37,651 bases of DNA, taken from NCBI GenBank assembly GCA_024276355.1, contig JAJRXJ010000014.1:1-37651 (forward strand). The letters run 5' to 3'. Numbering within the stretch: the first letter of the stretch is position 1; each line of letters starts with the position of its first letter. Below, piece by piece: positions 23,594 through 31,779 of this stretch. A program made the position numbers and the translations under genes. The notes under the pieces are model-generated. The model was not told the origin of the DNA. It saw only the letters and a program-made list of their open reading frames with translations, and searched no databases. The DNA is from Actinomycetes bacterium. Its GTDB lineage: Bacteria; Actinomycetota; Acidimicrobiia; Acidimicrobiales; Aldehydirespiratoraceae.

Positions 23594-25520
23594 CTGCCGT
23601 GGGGGCAGCGGTGATGGTCCAGGCCGCGGCTGTTGTGGCGAGCCGGTGGAGGAAGGTGGCCAACTCTCCGCGTGTGACCGGCCCGTCGGGTGAGAACGTG
23701 TCGGGGGTGATACCGGTGGTGACACCGATCTCGGCGAGCCAGGCCACGGCCTTCGTGTAGAAGGAATCAGCCGGAACATCGGCGAAGGGAGACGGCGAGC
23801 TCGGCTCGATACGGCCGCACAGCCGCCACAGGAAGGTGGCCATCTGGGCCCTGGTGACCCACGAATCGGGGCTGAACTCGGTGGCGGATGTGCCGGTGGT
23901 GATGCCCGACTCGGCGAGCCAGGCCACGGCCTCGGAATAGAAAACACCGCTGGGCACATCATCGAAGGGGGCTGGAGACCCCGGTGTCGGTGAGTCCATG
24001 AATCGCCACAGGAAGGTGGCCATCACCGCGCGGGTGACCTCATCCATGGGCTCGAACAGCCCCGGCTGGGTGCCGGTGGTGAGCGAGTGCCAGCGCATCC
24101 AGTAGACCCCGGGGGCGAAGAACCGGTTGGGCTCGACATCGATGAAACCGGCGAAGAGGTGGAGGTCCATCAGCTTCGCGGAACGACCGTCGGCGGCTGT
24201 GGTGTCGACTCGGATGTTGGTGGTGTCGATGTCGATCGGGACCGTGTGGTCGAACCCGTGGGCGATCCCGGCGGTTGGATAGGACTCATCAAGGCCCGGT
24301 CGGGGCGTATCGGCGACGATGGAGGCAAACGGTGTGCCATCGACCGCTATGTCGACCGTGGTCGGAGAGCGTGGAGCGAAGCGGTCGATTGTCCATCCGG
24401 TGACATCGACGGCATCGAGTGCGTAGGTCGGGGTGAGCGTGCCGAACACCGGCACCAGTTCGGCCGCGCCGGTGCGCACTTCCGGGATCCGTCCGTAGAG
24501 CACGTTTCCGGGGCACGCGGTCTGTTGATTGTCGCGGTGGCCAGAGACGTTGTGGAGAAGCACCATCTCTCCCGGTTCCGCGTAGTCGCCGCCGGCCGAC
24601 CTGACGAATGAGGTCCCCAACGGGTCGACTCCGAACAGCGACAACTTCCATCCGAGCAGGCGGATCAGACTGTCGATGACGGCTTGGCCGGGATCGACCC
24701 TGCTGAATGTTCCGAGAACGGAAACTCCCATGCTCTCGGTGTTGAGTCCCGACACGTGGGCGCCGCTGATCGGTTCGTAGATGCTGCCCTGGCGGGCATG
24801 CCAGATGCGACCGAACCTGTCGATCACGAAGTTGTAGCCGATGTCGTCCCAGCCCCTGGTGTCCATGTGGTAGCTCTGAATGAGCCAGAGCATTCGGGGC
24901 ACGTCGTCGGGGGAGTAGTTGTTGGTGTTGACCGTGTGGTGGATGACTCCGTGGCGAAGACCCACGTCGGCCCGGCACCCAAGACCGAACACCGATGCCC
25001 CCAGCCAACAATCGATGGTGTCCTTGCGGACCCTGTCGGTCCAGTTGCTTCGTTCGATGATCTCGAGACCGGGGGCGGGTGAGACGGTGGTGTAGGGGCC
25101 TGTTGTTGCCTGCGGAGTGAGCTGCCTGGTCGGACCGGAGATGCGGTGGAGGCGCAAATCGGGCACGTCGGCAACGGGAGTGATGCGGTAGGAGGTCGCG
25201 CCCGGCACGATGATGACCGGGGAATGGGCCCGGCCGGTCGGATCGGGCGGACCGTGGCCGTGATCGGAGGCAACTTCGGTCGCCGCGGTCCAGTTTCCGG
25301 CCACGAGGGCCTCGACAGTGGCGACGGTGGTCATCGATTCGGGGCCGAACCAACTGAGCGACAACCCACCGAGGGCGTCGACATCGATCACGGTCGGGGA
25401 GATGAGAGGAGTGCCGATGCTGGTGTCGGCAGATGCTCCCGCACCGATCATCCGAGGGAGTATGGCTGAAAGAGGCGTCAGGGCCGCCGCCTGCAGGAAC
25501 CGCCGGCGGTGGAGAGTCAT
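23583..25520 (-). CDS. Tat-exported PGRP-type N-acetylmuramoyl-L-alanine amidase with three SLH-like repeats
   Basis: 645 residues. The N-terminus HRRRFLQAAAL is a twin-arginine (Tat) signal. Residues about 155-345 form a peptidoglycan-recognition/amidase-2 domain: GVIHHTVNTNNYSP (zinc His194 or 195), WDDIGYNFVIDRFGRIW, SGHRDNQQTACPG (zinc His328, Cys336). All ligands are present, so it should cut the MurNAc-L-Ala bond. Residues 459-645 hold three SLH-like repeats, each FxDVxxxxFYxxAVxWLAExGITTGTxxxxFxPDxxVTRxxxATFLWR. Start: the ATG at 25520 overlaps the TGA of the SpoIID-like gene (ATGA), so the two are translationally coupled. It likely works outside the membrane on the wall, held there by the repeats. 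Confidence 0.9.
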   Translation of the reverse strand: MTLHRRRFLQAAALTPLSAILPRMIGAGASADTSIGTPLISPTVIDVDALGGLSLSWFGPESMTTVATVEALVAGNWTAATEVASDHGHGPPDPTGRAHSPVIIVPGATSYRITPVADVPDLRLHRISGPTRQLTPQATTGPYTTVSPAPGLEIIERSNWTDRVRKDTIDCWLGASVFGLGCRADVGLRHGVIHHTVNTNNYSPDDVPRMLWLIQSYHMDTRGWDDIGYNFVIDRFGRIWHARQGSIYEPISGAHVSGLNTESMGVSVLGTFSRVDPGQAVIDSLIRLLGWKLSLFGVDPLGTSFVRSAGGDYAEPGEMVLLHNVSGHRDNQQTACPGNVLYGRIPEVRTGAAELVPVFGTLTPTYALDAVDVTGWTIDRFAPRSPTTVDIAVDGTPFASIVADTPRPGLDESYPTAGIAHGFDHTVPIDIDTTNIRVDTTAADGRSAKLMDLHLFAGFIDVEPNRFFAPGVYWMRWHSLTTGTQPGLFEPMDEVTRAVMATFLWRFMDSPTPGSPAPFDDVPSGVFYSEAVAWLAESGITTGTSATEFSPDSWVTRAQMATFLWRLCGRIEPSSPSPFADVPADSFYTKAVAWLAEIGVTTGITPDTFSPDGPVTRGELATFLHRLATTAAAWTITAAPTAVSV

Positions 25521-27577
25521 GGCACTCGCATCGCTGCCGGTGGGGTGGTTCCGGCAGCGAAGGCCTCAGGCTTGCCGGCGAGGCGCCACAGGAAAGTGGC
25601 CATCTCGGCGCGGTTCACGGGGCTCTCGGGTTCGAATGTCTGGGGGCTGGTTCCTGTGGTGATACCCCATTCCACCATCCAGGAGATCGGTGTTGCGTAA
25701 TACCTGTTCGGATCCACGTCGGCGAAGGCCTGGTCGACGCTGGGGGTGGGTCTTCCGGCGAAGCGCCACAGGAACGTTGCCGCCTGTCCACGGGTGACCG
25801 TGAGGTCGGGTGAGAACTCGGTGGGGGACGTGCCGGTGGTGATCCCGGCATCGAGTAGCCACGAGACCGCCTCTTCGTAGTCGGCTCCGGCGGCGACATC
25901 GGTGAACGGTCCGGGTATGACTGCTGGGGGTTTGCCGGCGAAGCGCCACAGGAACAGGGCCACGCTGGCCCGGCTGTTGGGTTCGAAGGGCGAGTAGAGG
26001 TTGGGGGCGGTGCCGAAGGCGATGTTGGACTCGGTGATCCATCTGATCGGATCGGTGAACCACTTGCCGGAGGGCACGTCGAAGAAGGAACTGATCCGGA
26101 TCTTGGTGGTGAGCGGCTCGGAGCAACCCGAATCGGCGCGACACCCCAGTTGGATGGCGCGGAAGAATCGGTATCCGTAGGGATCGCCGGACGAGTTGAC
26201 GACCTCGAGAGTACGGTCGGATCCATAAAGGGTGACCAGGGCCTTGTCGATCCGGCCGGAGGGAGGCACGCCTGAGATGACAATCCCCTGCACCGTGCCC
26301 ACATCAAGGTTGGCGTAGGGATAGTTCTTGAGCCAGCGGCTGATGTCGGCCAGGGAGTAGGTGAACTCCCACTTGCCGTTGCGGTTCTCGGGTATGTCGT
26401 CGTATGGGTCGGGATTGGCCCTCAGGTAGGAGAGGGGCACGTTGCCCCACACGTCCTCGTTGGCCGCGGTGTAACCGCCGTTGGACGATGAATAGAACGT
26501 CGAGGCGACGGTTGTGTCGGGGGCGGCGACGAACATGTCGTTGGTGAGGTCGACCGCTTCGATCCAGCGGCACGACGCACCGGTGGGGCACACCTCCGAT
26601 TCGTGATTCCAGCCGACGTAGTACTGGTCCTTGGTGGATGCGTAGAGATTGAACGGCTCATACCAGGTGGGTCTGGTGCGGGACTCGATGCGTGAGAGGG
26701 CGTAGGAACGACCGGCGATCGCCTGGGTGCGCAACGCCTCGATGTGCCAAGTGGACGGAACCTCGGCCAGGCCGTACAGGTATTGCTGCATGGTCATGTT
26801 GCCGACCACCACGCAGAAACTGTTCGATCCCCCGCCGAGGCACTGGGTGGTTACTTCCGACTTGCCGCTGTGGGTGGAAGTCGGACGACCCTGGGGAACG
26901 AGAGTGATCTGGCCGTGGGCGTAGGCCCGATCGGCCTCACCGCTGCGTTTCCACGCGGCACTTATCGACAGCGGCTCGCCGTCGGTGAACCTGATGTCGA
27001 GCCAGGCCGGCGCCGGCCAAGGTTGGCTCGCACAGCCACTCGGGCACAGGTCGACGGCCCCGGGATCGGCGGTGATCGACGGGTTGGATGCAGAACCGTT
27101 GCAGCGTGCGCCGGGGCCGGTCAACACTTCCCACCAGTAGTTCCCGCTGGTGCCCGGTCCGTTGCGGCTGATGGCCACCGGGTCGGTGGTGGTGCCGATG
27201 TCGGTGCCGTCGATGGCGATCGTGACCTGACCCGAGGGTCTGAAAGAGGAGCAGTTTGCGGTGCCGACCAGCACATCGACGTCGTCGACGACGACCGCGG
27301 GGTCGAGGGTCAGGCCACTGGCCGGGAGAAGCTGTGTGCCCTGGTAATAGAAGGCGATGATTTCCTCGGCGGTCTGTCCGGCCCGGGCCCGACCGAGCGC
27401 GCCGTATTGGCTCATGCCTATGCCGTGCCCCCAACCGCCCCCGGAGAACGTGAGACTCGGATCAGCCGGTGGGGTCGACACGGCGCGGGCCACCGCAGCA
27501 GCCCCACTCGCCGCTGGCGAAAGGCTGACGGCCAGCAAGGAGATGGCGATAGTGATCAGTACTCGAATTCGGATCAT
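25517..27577 (-). CDS. SpoIID/LytB-domain protein with three SLH-like repeats
   Basis: 686 residues. A Sec signal (IRVLITIAISLLAVSL) is followed by FSGGGWGHGIGMSQYGA (residues 44-60), then the SpoIID core MQQYLYGLAEVPSTWHIEA with the likely catalytic Glu272, TQAIAGRSYALSR and STFYSSSNGGYTA. SpoIID cleaves glycan strands from which the stem peptides were removed. In Bacillus proteins the GWGHGxGMSQ motif lies after the catalytic block; here, as in many actinobacterial members, it lies before. Residues 495-686 carry three SLH-like repeats. Start ATG 27577, with TATAAC (27624-27619) as a possible -10 box. First gene of a coupled pair with the amidase. Multiple cysteines (110, 159, 178, 182, 246, 255) suggest disulfides. 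Confidence 0.9.
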   Translation of the reverse strand: MIRIRVLITIAISLLAVSLSPAASGAAAVARAVSTPPADPSLTFSGGGWGHGIGMSQYGALGRARAGQTAEEIIAFYYQGTQLLPASGLTLDPAVVVDDVDVLVGTANCSSFRPSGQVTIAIDGTDIGTTTDPVAISRNGPGTSGNYWWEVLTGPGARCNGSASNPSITADPGAVDLCPSGCASQPWPAPAWLDIRFTDGEPLSISAAWKRSGEADRAYAHGQITLVPQGRPTSTHSGKSEVTTQCLGGGSNSFCVVVGNMTMQQYLYGLAEVPSTWHIEALRTQAIAGRSYALSRIESRTRPTWYEPFNLYASTKDQYYVGWNHESEVCPTGASCRWIEAVDLTNDMFVAAPDTTVASTFYSSSNGGYTAANEDVWGNVPLSYLRANPDPYDDIPENRNGKWEFTYSLADISRWLKNYPYANLDVGTVQGIVISGVPPSGRIDKALVTLYGSDRTLEVVNSSGDPYGYRFFRAIQLGCRADSGCSEPLTTKIRISSFFDVPSGKWFTDPIRWITESNIAFGTAPNLYSPFEPNSRASVALFLWRFAGKPPAVIPGPFTDVAAGADYEEAVSWLLDAGITTGTSPTEFSPDLTVTRGQAATFLWRFAGRPTPSVDQAFADVDPNRYYATPISWMVEWGITTGTSPQTFEPESPVNRAEMATFLWRLAGKPEAFAAGTTPPAAMRVP

Positions 27578-27726
27578 CCGGATCCCATCGGCGGGCCGCC
27601 CGCTTTTGGTGAGTAGATGTTATAGGGCATCGGAGCCATCGAGTGGTGTCATGAGGGTATGGTCACTCACGGGCGCGGGTCATTCTGCCGATCGGACATG
27701 CAACATCAGTTGCCGACTGGATCAAT
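27578..27726. promoter_or_regulatory. Divergent control region between the SpoIID-like and protease genes
   Basis: A 149-base gap. On the minus strand TATAAC (27624-27619) is a good -10 box giving a leader of about 35 bases before the ATG at 27577. For the plus-strand protease no clear promoter or Shine-Dalgarno was found before the GTG at 27727. No other structure was seen. Confidence 0.35.
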
Positions 27727-28857
27727 GTGAAGAGAACTCCCATAACCCTCCTGTCCGTTGCGATCGTCGCCGCCCTGCTCTCGACCGCTCCCGGAGCGGC
27801 GGGTGCCGCGGTCCCGGCCGACGTGGCCCACGTGATCGTCAGCGTGGTCGACGGCCATGAACCGGGTGATGCCACCGCTCTTGCTTCGAGGATCGACGCA
27901 AGATTCGGTCCGGACGTCGTCACCACATTGGCCCTTGACGATGTCGACATAATCGCTGCCGATGTCACGCCGTCGGGTCGGTCAGGTCTCGCATCGCTCC
28001 CCGAGGTGAAGTCGATCTCGGAGGCTCGCGGGTTCGCTCCATCCCTCAATGTCTCCGTGCCTCACATAGGTGCCGCCGCCCTCCATGCGGCGGGCTTCAC
28101 GGGCAAGGGCACGGCTGTCGTGGTGATCGACTCGGGGGTGTCCACCACCACTCCCGCCCTGGCGGCTTCGCCGACTCATGGGGGTTCGGTGATCTACGAG
28201 GAATGTTTCCTCAGCGGCGCCGACAATGTGACACTTCCGGGTGATCCCGCTCCGTCGACTCCGGTTGAGTTGTGCCCCAACGGAAGCACACATGCCATCG
28301 GTGTCGGTGCCGGTCAGCCCTGCACGACGCTTCCTTCACCGTGCAGTCATGGCACGGGTGTTGCCGGGGTCATCGCTGCTCATGAAGCCGGCTCTCCCTA
28401 CATCGGAGTTGCCCCCGATGCGTCTATCATCTCGCTGCGCACAACGGCGATCATCCGAAGACCCGGCGGTGCGGTCGAGAGCTACATCCCCGAACAGGGG
28501 GTGCTCGCCGCTCTCAACGCGGTCGTCTCGCTCAGCTCATCGCTCGACATATCTTCGGTCAACCTCAGCCTCGGTGGTCCGGCAAACGGCTGTGTCGACA
28601 CGGCGTGGGAGTCGGTCGTGTCCAAACTGGCAACGGTGGGTGTGGCGGTGGTGGCGGCCAGTGGCAACGGTGGCTCGTCGTCGTCGATCTCATTCCCGGC
28701 ATGTCTGCCCGGCGTGGTGTCGGTGGGAGCGTCCAACTCGTCCGGTCAGGTTGCGTCATTTTCCGACACGAGCTCGCTTCTCGACCTTGTGGCGCCCGGT
28801 GGGGCGGTTGTCACGGCCGCGCCCACGTCCTTTGCGGTCAGTGGGTACGCCACCTAA
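27727..28857 (+). CDS. N-terminal part of the S8 protease (ends before the catalytic serine)
   Basis: 376 residues as translated without readthrough. GTG start at 27727 (KRTPITLLSVAIVAALLSTA is a Sec signal). Residues about 30-100 look like an inhibitor-I9-type propeptide, then the subtilisin fold begins at FTGKGTAVVVIDSGV. It contains Asp and His of the triad and the oxyanion Asn but not the serine, so this product alone would be inactive. Cysteines around ECFLSG, VELCPNG and PSPCSHG may form disulfides. The Shine-Dalgarno is not visible; ATG two bases upstream leads at once into a stop, so GTG is the start. Confidence 0.6.
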   Translation: MKRTPITLLSVAIVAALLSTAPGAAGAAVPADVAHVIVSVVDGHEPGDATALASRIDARFGPDVVTTLALDDVDIIAADVTPSGRSGLASLPEVKSISEARGFAPSLNVSVPHIGAAALHAAGFTGKGTAVVVIDSGVSTTTPALAASPTHGGSVIYEECFLSGADNVTLPGDPAPSTPVELCPNGSTHAIGVGAGQPCTTLPSPCSHGTGVAGVIAAHEAGSPYIGVAPDASIISLRTTAIIRRPGGAVESYIPEQGVLAALNAVVSLSSSLDISSVNLSLGGPANGCVDTAWESVVSKLATVGVAVVAASGNGGSSSSISFPACLPGVVSVGASNSSGQVASFSDTSSLLDLVAPGGAVVTAAPTSFAVSGYAT

Positions 28858-28968
28858 AGCGGCACATCTTTCTCGGCTCCCCACATCAGCGGGGCCTTTG
28901 CTCTGCTTCGCTCGACGTTTCCCTCATTCGAACCGTCGCGGACCCGCAACCTGCTGCGATCCACCGGG

Positions 28969-29625
28969 GTGATGGTGCCGCGGCCGACGCCGTCACCGAG
29001 CGATCGCGAGACCAGATTTCCCGAGGTCCGGGTCGACGCGGCCCGGTCATTCGTCCCCTTTGCCGATGCCACCGGCGCCGCGTTCTGGATACTCCCGGCC
29101 GACTGGGCCAAAGCGACCGGAATCTCAACCGGCATCGACGGCGTCAATTTCGGACCCGCCGGCACGCTCGACAGGGCCCAGGCGGTCACGTTCCTGTGGC
29201 GTTTCATGGGCCAACCGGCAGCCACCGCAGCGGCGACCTTCAGCGATCTCGAACCCGGTCGGTTCTACATCGACGCCGTCAACTGGGCTGCCGAGACCGG
29301 CGTAACCACCGGCATCCCCGGAAACCTGTTCGACCCAGCCGGCGGAGTGACGCGGGGCCAGCTGGCCACGTTCATGTGGCGCATGGCGGGGCGTCCGGCG
29401 GCTCCCTCCTCAAGTGGTTTCGCCGACGTTGCCCCAGGTATCTACTACGCCACCGCCGTCGACTGGATGGCGGCCAACGGCATAACCACCGGCACGGCGC
29501 CGGGAGTGTTCAGCCCCGACAGCGTGGTGACCCGGGCGCAAATGGTCACGTTCCTGCAACGCCTGGCCTCCACCGCCGGCGCCTGGACCGGAACAGTGTC
29601 TCCCCCCACCCGAGTCCTCTTCTAG
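28969..29625 (+). CDS. C-terminal part of the S8 protease: three SLH-like repeats
   Basis: 218 residues if started at the GTG 28969 (an ATG follows at 28972), but the coding signal in the same frame extends upstream to the codon right after the TAA and includes the serine motif SGTSFSAPHISG. The repeats are FVPFADATGAAFWILPADWA, TFSDLEPGRFYIDAVNWAAE and GFADVAPGIYYATAVDWMAA with their GITTGT and VTRGQ/VTRAQ parts. No signal peptide precedes this start, so an independent product would stay in the cytoplasm; it is better seen as the detached tail of the protease. Ends two bases before a perfect 58-bp palindrome. Confidence 0.5.
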   Translation: MMVPRPTPSPSDRETRFPEVRVDAARSFVPFADATGAAFWILPADWAKATGISTGIDGVNFGPAGTLDRAQAVTFLWRFMGQPAATAAATFSDLEPGRFYIDAVNWAAETGVTTGIPGNLFDPAGGVTRGQLATFMWRMAGRPAAPSSSGFADVAPGIYYATAVDWMAANGITTGTAPGVFSPDSVVTRAQMVTFLQRLASTAGAWTGTVSPPTRVLF

Positions 29626-29626
29626 C

Positions 29627-29684
29627 CCCGGTTTTGTGAACGTTTGGAGTCCCGTACGGGACTCCAAACGTTCACAAAACCGGG
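29627..29684. repeat. Perfect 58-bp palindrome between convergent genes
   Basis: Two 29-base arms, 29627-29655 and 29656-29684, are exact reverse complements with no spacer; the arm begins CCCGGTTTTGTGAACG and the centre is CCCGTACGGG. As RNA it would fold into one very long hairpin. It lies between the protease end (29625) and the end of the convergent dehydrogenase gene (29695), so a bidirectional terminator role is likely, but the T-run lies inside the left arm and A-run inside the right arm instead of after the stem. It could also be a small mobile or REP-like repeat, which one copy cannot show. Confidence 0.85.
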
Positions 29685-29694
29685 TGAGAGGGGG

Positions 29695-30954
29695 TCAGAG
29701 GCGCTCTACGTTGTCGCCGGTCAGGGCTCCACGGGTATCGAGGATCCTGGTGGCGGCGCCGAGAGCCGGCGAGTCGACGATGCAATCGTGGGGTTGTAGA
29801 AGAATGACCAGGTCGGCATCAGCGACCGCGCTCTGCAGATCAGCGGCGGCCTTCAACGAGACACCGTCGATGTCGAAACTGTCGACGAACGGATCGTAGT
29901 AGGTGAGATCGGCACCCATCTCCAGAAGCGCCGCCGCCACCGGACGTGAGGGCGTCTCGCGTTCGTCGCTGATGTTGGCCTTGTAGGTCATGCCGAGTAG
30001 CAACACCTTCGAGCCGTTGACCGACTTGCAATCGGCATTGAGTGCAGCTTGGGCCCGGGTCGCCACGTAGTTCGGCATACGACCCGAGATCTCCTGGGCA
30101 AGTTCCACGAACCTGAACTGGTATCCGAGATTTCGCACGGCGTACCCCAGATAGTTGGGATCGATCGGGATGCAATGGCCCCCGACCCCCGGTCCGGGAT
30201 AGAAGGCTTGGAAACCGAACGGCTTCGTCTTGGCGGCCTCGATGGACGCCCAGAGATCTATCCCGAGGTCATGTGAGAACACGGCCATCTCGTTCATGAG
30301 AGCGATGTTGACATGGCGGTAGGTGTTCTCCAGCAGCTTGGCCATTTCAGCTTCGCGGGTACCGACGGTGGGGACCACGACGTCGACGACCTTGCGGTAG
30401 AAGATCTCGGCACGCTGGGTGCAGGCGTCGGTGTATCCACCCACGACTTTCGGTGTGTTGCGAAGCGTGAAGTGTGGGTTGCCCGGGTCGATTCTTTCCG
30501 GCGAGAACGCGAGATTGAAGTCGACGCCGGCGACGAGCCCACTGCGAGCTTCGAGAATCGGCCGGACAACGTCGTCGGTCGTACCCGGATAGGTGGTCGA
30601 CTCGAGAACCACGAGGGTGTCGGGAGCGAGGTGGTCACCGATGGAAGCGGCCGCACTCTTCACCGCGCCGAGATCCGGCGTCGTGTCCTTGCGAAGCGGT
30701 GTGGGAACGCAGATCACGACCGTGGACGAGTCGGCGATGCACGACGGGTCGGTCGTGGCCGCGAAGTTCTCGCTGAGCATCCACGAGACCTCGGCATCGC
30801 TGATGTCGTCGACATGGGAACGGCCCTCGTTCAACACGTCGACCATGGCGGCGTTGGCGTCGAGCCCGGTAACCGTCAGACCACTACGAGTGGCCTCGAG
30901 GGCGAGTGGCAGCCCGACATAGCCAAGGCCGATCACAACAAGATCTGATTGCAT
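29695..30954 (-). CDS. Nucleotide-sugar 6-dehydrogenase (UDP-GlcNAc/UDP-Glc dehydrogenase type)
   Basis: 419 residues. It oxidises C6 of a UDP-sugar to the uronic acid in two NAD steps. The N-terminal Rossmann motif VIGLGYVGLPLALE, CVPTPLRKDTTPDL, ESTTYPGTT, FSPERIDPGNP, the substrate/helix part KLLENTYRHVNIALMNE, the catalytic Cys261 in GPGVGGHCIPID, and the C-terminal GMTYKANISDERETPS are clear. The pattern PFGFQAFYPGPG is close to WbpA/VipA-type UDP-GlcNAc dehydrogenases rather than UDP-glucose dehydrogenase; the exact sugar is open. Start ATG 30954; 51 bases after the GT2 gene on the same strand, likely one operon. Its end faces the 58-bp palindrome. Confidence 0.92.
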   Translation of the reverse strand: MQSDLVVIGLGYVGLPLALEATRSGLTVTGLDANAAMVDVLNEGRSHVDDISDAEVSWMLSENFAATTDPSCIADSSTVVICVPTPLRKDTTPDLGAVKSAAASIGDHLAPDTLVVLESTTYPGTTDDVVRPILEARSGLVAGVDFNLAFSPERIDPGNPHFTLRNTPKVVGGYTDACTQRAEIFYRKVVDVVVPTVGTREAEMAKLLENTYRHVNIALMNEMAVFSHDLGIDLWASIEAAKTKPFGFQAFYPGPGVGGHCIPIDPNYLGYAVRNLGYQFRFVELAQEISGRMPNYVATRAQAALNADCKSVNGSKVLLLGMTYKANISDERETPSRPVAAALLEMGADLTYYDPFVDSFDIDGVSLKAAADLQSAVADADLVILLQPHDCIVDSPALGAATRILDTRGALTGDNVERL

Positions 30955-31005
30955 GCGTCACAGTCGGCTGAAACGGACGACTCCTGAGCGACGAGAGACG
31001 AATCG

Positions 31006-31734
31006 TCAGCGTGGCTGATTGCCACGGCCCGTGAGCCGGGAGCGCACCCCGTATTTCACGATGCACTTGATGGCGGCCACGCCATCTCGCCAGTTGATCT
31101 TCTTGCCGTCGGCGTATGTTCGTCCCGAGTACGAGATCCCGACCTCCCAGACCCGCCATCCCCCGGCAGCGACCTTGGCGGTGATCTCGGGCTCGATGCC
31201 GAATCGGTCCTCCTCCAATTCCAGGCTCAGCACCACTTCGCGCCGGAAGGCCTTGAAACAGGTCTCCATGTCGGTGAGGTTGAGATCGGTGAACATGTTC
31301 GACAGCAGGGTCAGCAGTCGATTGCCCACCGAGTGCCAGAAGTAGAGGACCCGGCGGGGCCGGCCCGACTGGAATCGGGAGCCGTAGACCACGTCGGCAT
31401 CACCGGACAGCAGCGGCTCGAGCATGAGCGGGTAGTCGGCGGGGTCGTATTCGAGGTCGGCGTCCTGGACGATCACGAACTCGGCGGTGGCCTCGGCGAA
31501 ACCCCTTCTCAGGGCGGCGCCCTTGCCCCGGTTGGCCGGCTGGATGAACACCCTGACCCTCGGATCGGTGATCTCCCCGATGAGGTCTCGTGTGCCATCG
31601 GTGGAGCCGTCGTCGACGATCAGGAGTTCTGCCGTGTGGGGGCTGGACAGAACGCGGTCGACTATCGACTCGATGGTGGCGGCCTCGTTGAAGCAAGGCA
31701 TGACGACGCTCAGGCACGGTTCGGACTCGCTCAT
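31006..31734 (-). CDS. Family 2 glycosyltransferase (dolichyl-phosphate-mannose synthase-like)
   Basis: 242 residues, one GT-A domain and no membrane segment. SVVMPCFNEAATIESIVDRV, IVDDGSTDGTRD, ANRGKGAALRRGF, the metal-binding DxD in VQDADLEYDP and YGSRFQSGRPRR are typical of GT2 enzymes that load a sugar onto a polyprenyl phosphate. The tail KKINWRDGVAAIKCIVKYG is the usual C-terminal helix of this group. Start: ATG 31734; the frame is open to 31941 but that stretch lies across the divergent start of the pyruvyl transferase. TATCGT nine bases upstream is a possible -10 box. Donor and acceptor unknown. Confidence 0.9.
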   Translation of the reverse strand: MSESEPCLSVVMPCFNEAATIESIVDRVLSSPHTAELLIVDDGSTDGTRDLIGEITDPRVRVFIQPANRGKGAALRRGFAEATAEFVIVQDADLEYDPADYPLMLEPLLSGDADVVYGSRFQSGRPRRVLYFWHSVGNRLLTLLSNMFTDLNLTDMETCFKAFRREVVLSLELEEDRFGIEPEITAKVAAGGWRVWEVGISYSGRTYADGKKINWRDGVAAIKCIVKYGVRSRLTGRGNQPR

Positions 31735-31779
31735 GGCGCTCGAACGATACCAGCGGCCGGGCGCAGCGGTTAGCCTCGC

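Larger units (their letters stand above)
27727..29625 (+). pseudogene. Subtilisin-like (S8) protease with SLH-like repeats, interrupted by one in-frame TAA
   Basis: Read through one stop codon (TAA 28855-28857) the frame codes for 632 residues of a coherent secreted protease: signal peptide, propeptide-like region, catalytic Asp in VVVIDSGV, His in CSHGTGVAGV, oxyanion Asn in ASGNGG, then YAT-stop-SGTSFSAPHISG with the catalytic serine, and three C-terminal SLH-like repeats. The stop falls between T and S exactly where the family has a residue such as Leu, Ser or Met, so one codon changed and nothing else. No frameshift and no further stop exists up to 29625. It is therefore a fresh nonsense mutation, a base-call error or a readthrough case; the sequence cannot decide. 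Confidence 0.75.

Noticed and set aside
23800-25990. Repeated DNA motif containing GCCACAGGAA-GTGGCCAT as a mobile repeat
   Set aside because: The copies at the ends of the amidase and SpoIID genes encode the conserved MATFLWR part of the SLH-like repeats, so they are protein-coding similarity.
28855-28857. Selenocysteine or pyrrolysine insertion at the protease stop
   Set aside because: The codon is TAA, not TGA or TAG, and the position before the serine motif needs neither residue.
29627-29684. Palindrome as a CRISPR repeat or ordinary rho-independent terminator
   Set aside because: There is a single copy with no spacers, and no T-run follows the stem on either strand, so neither label is secure.
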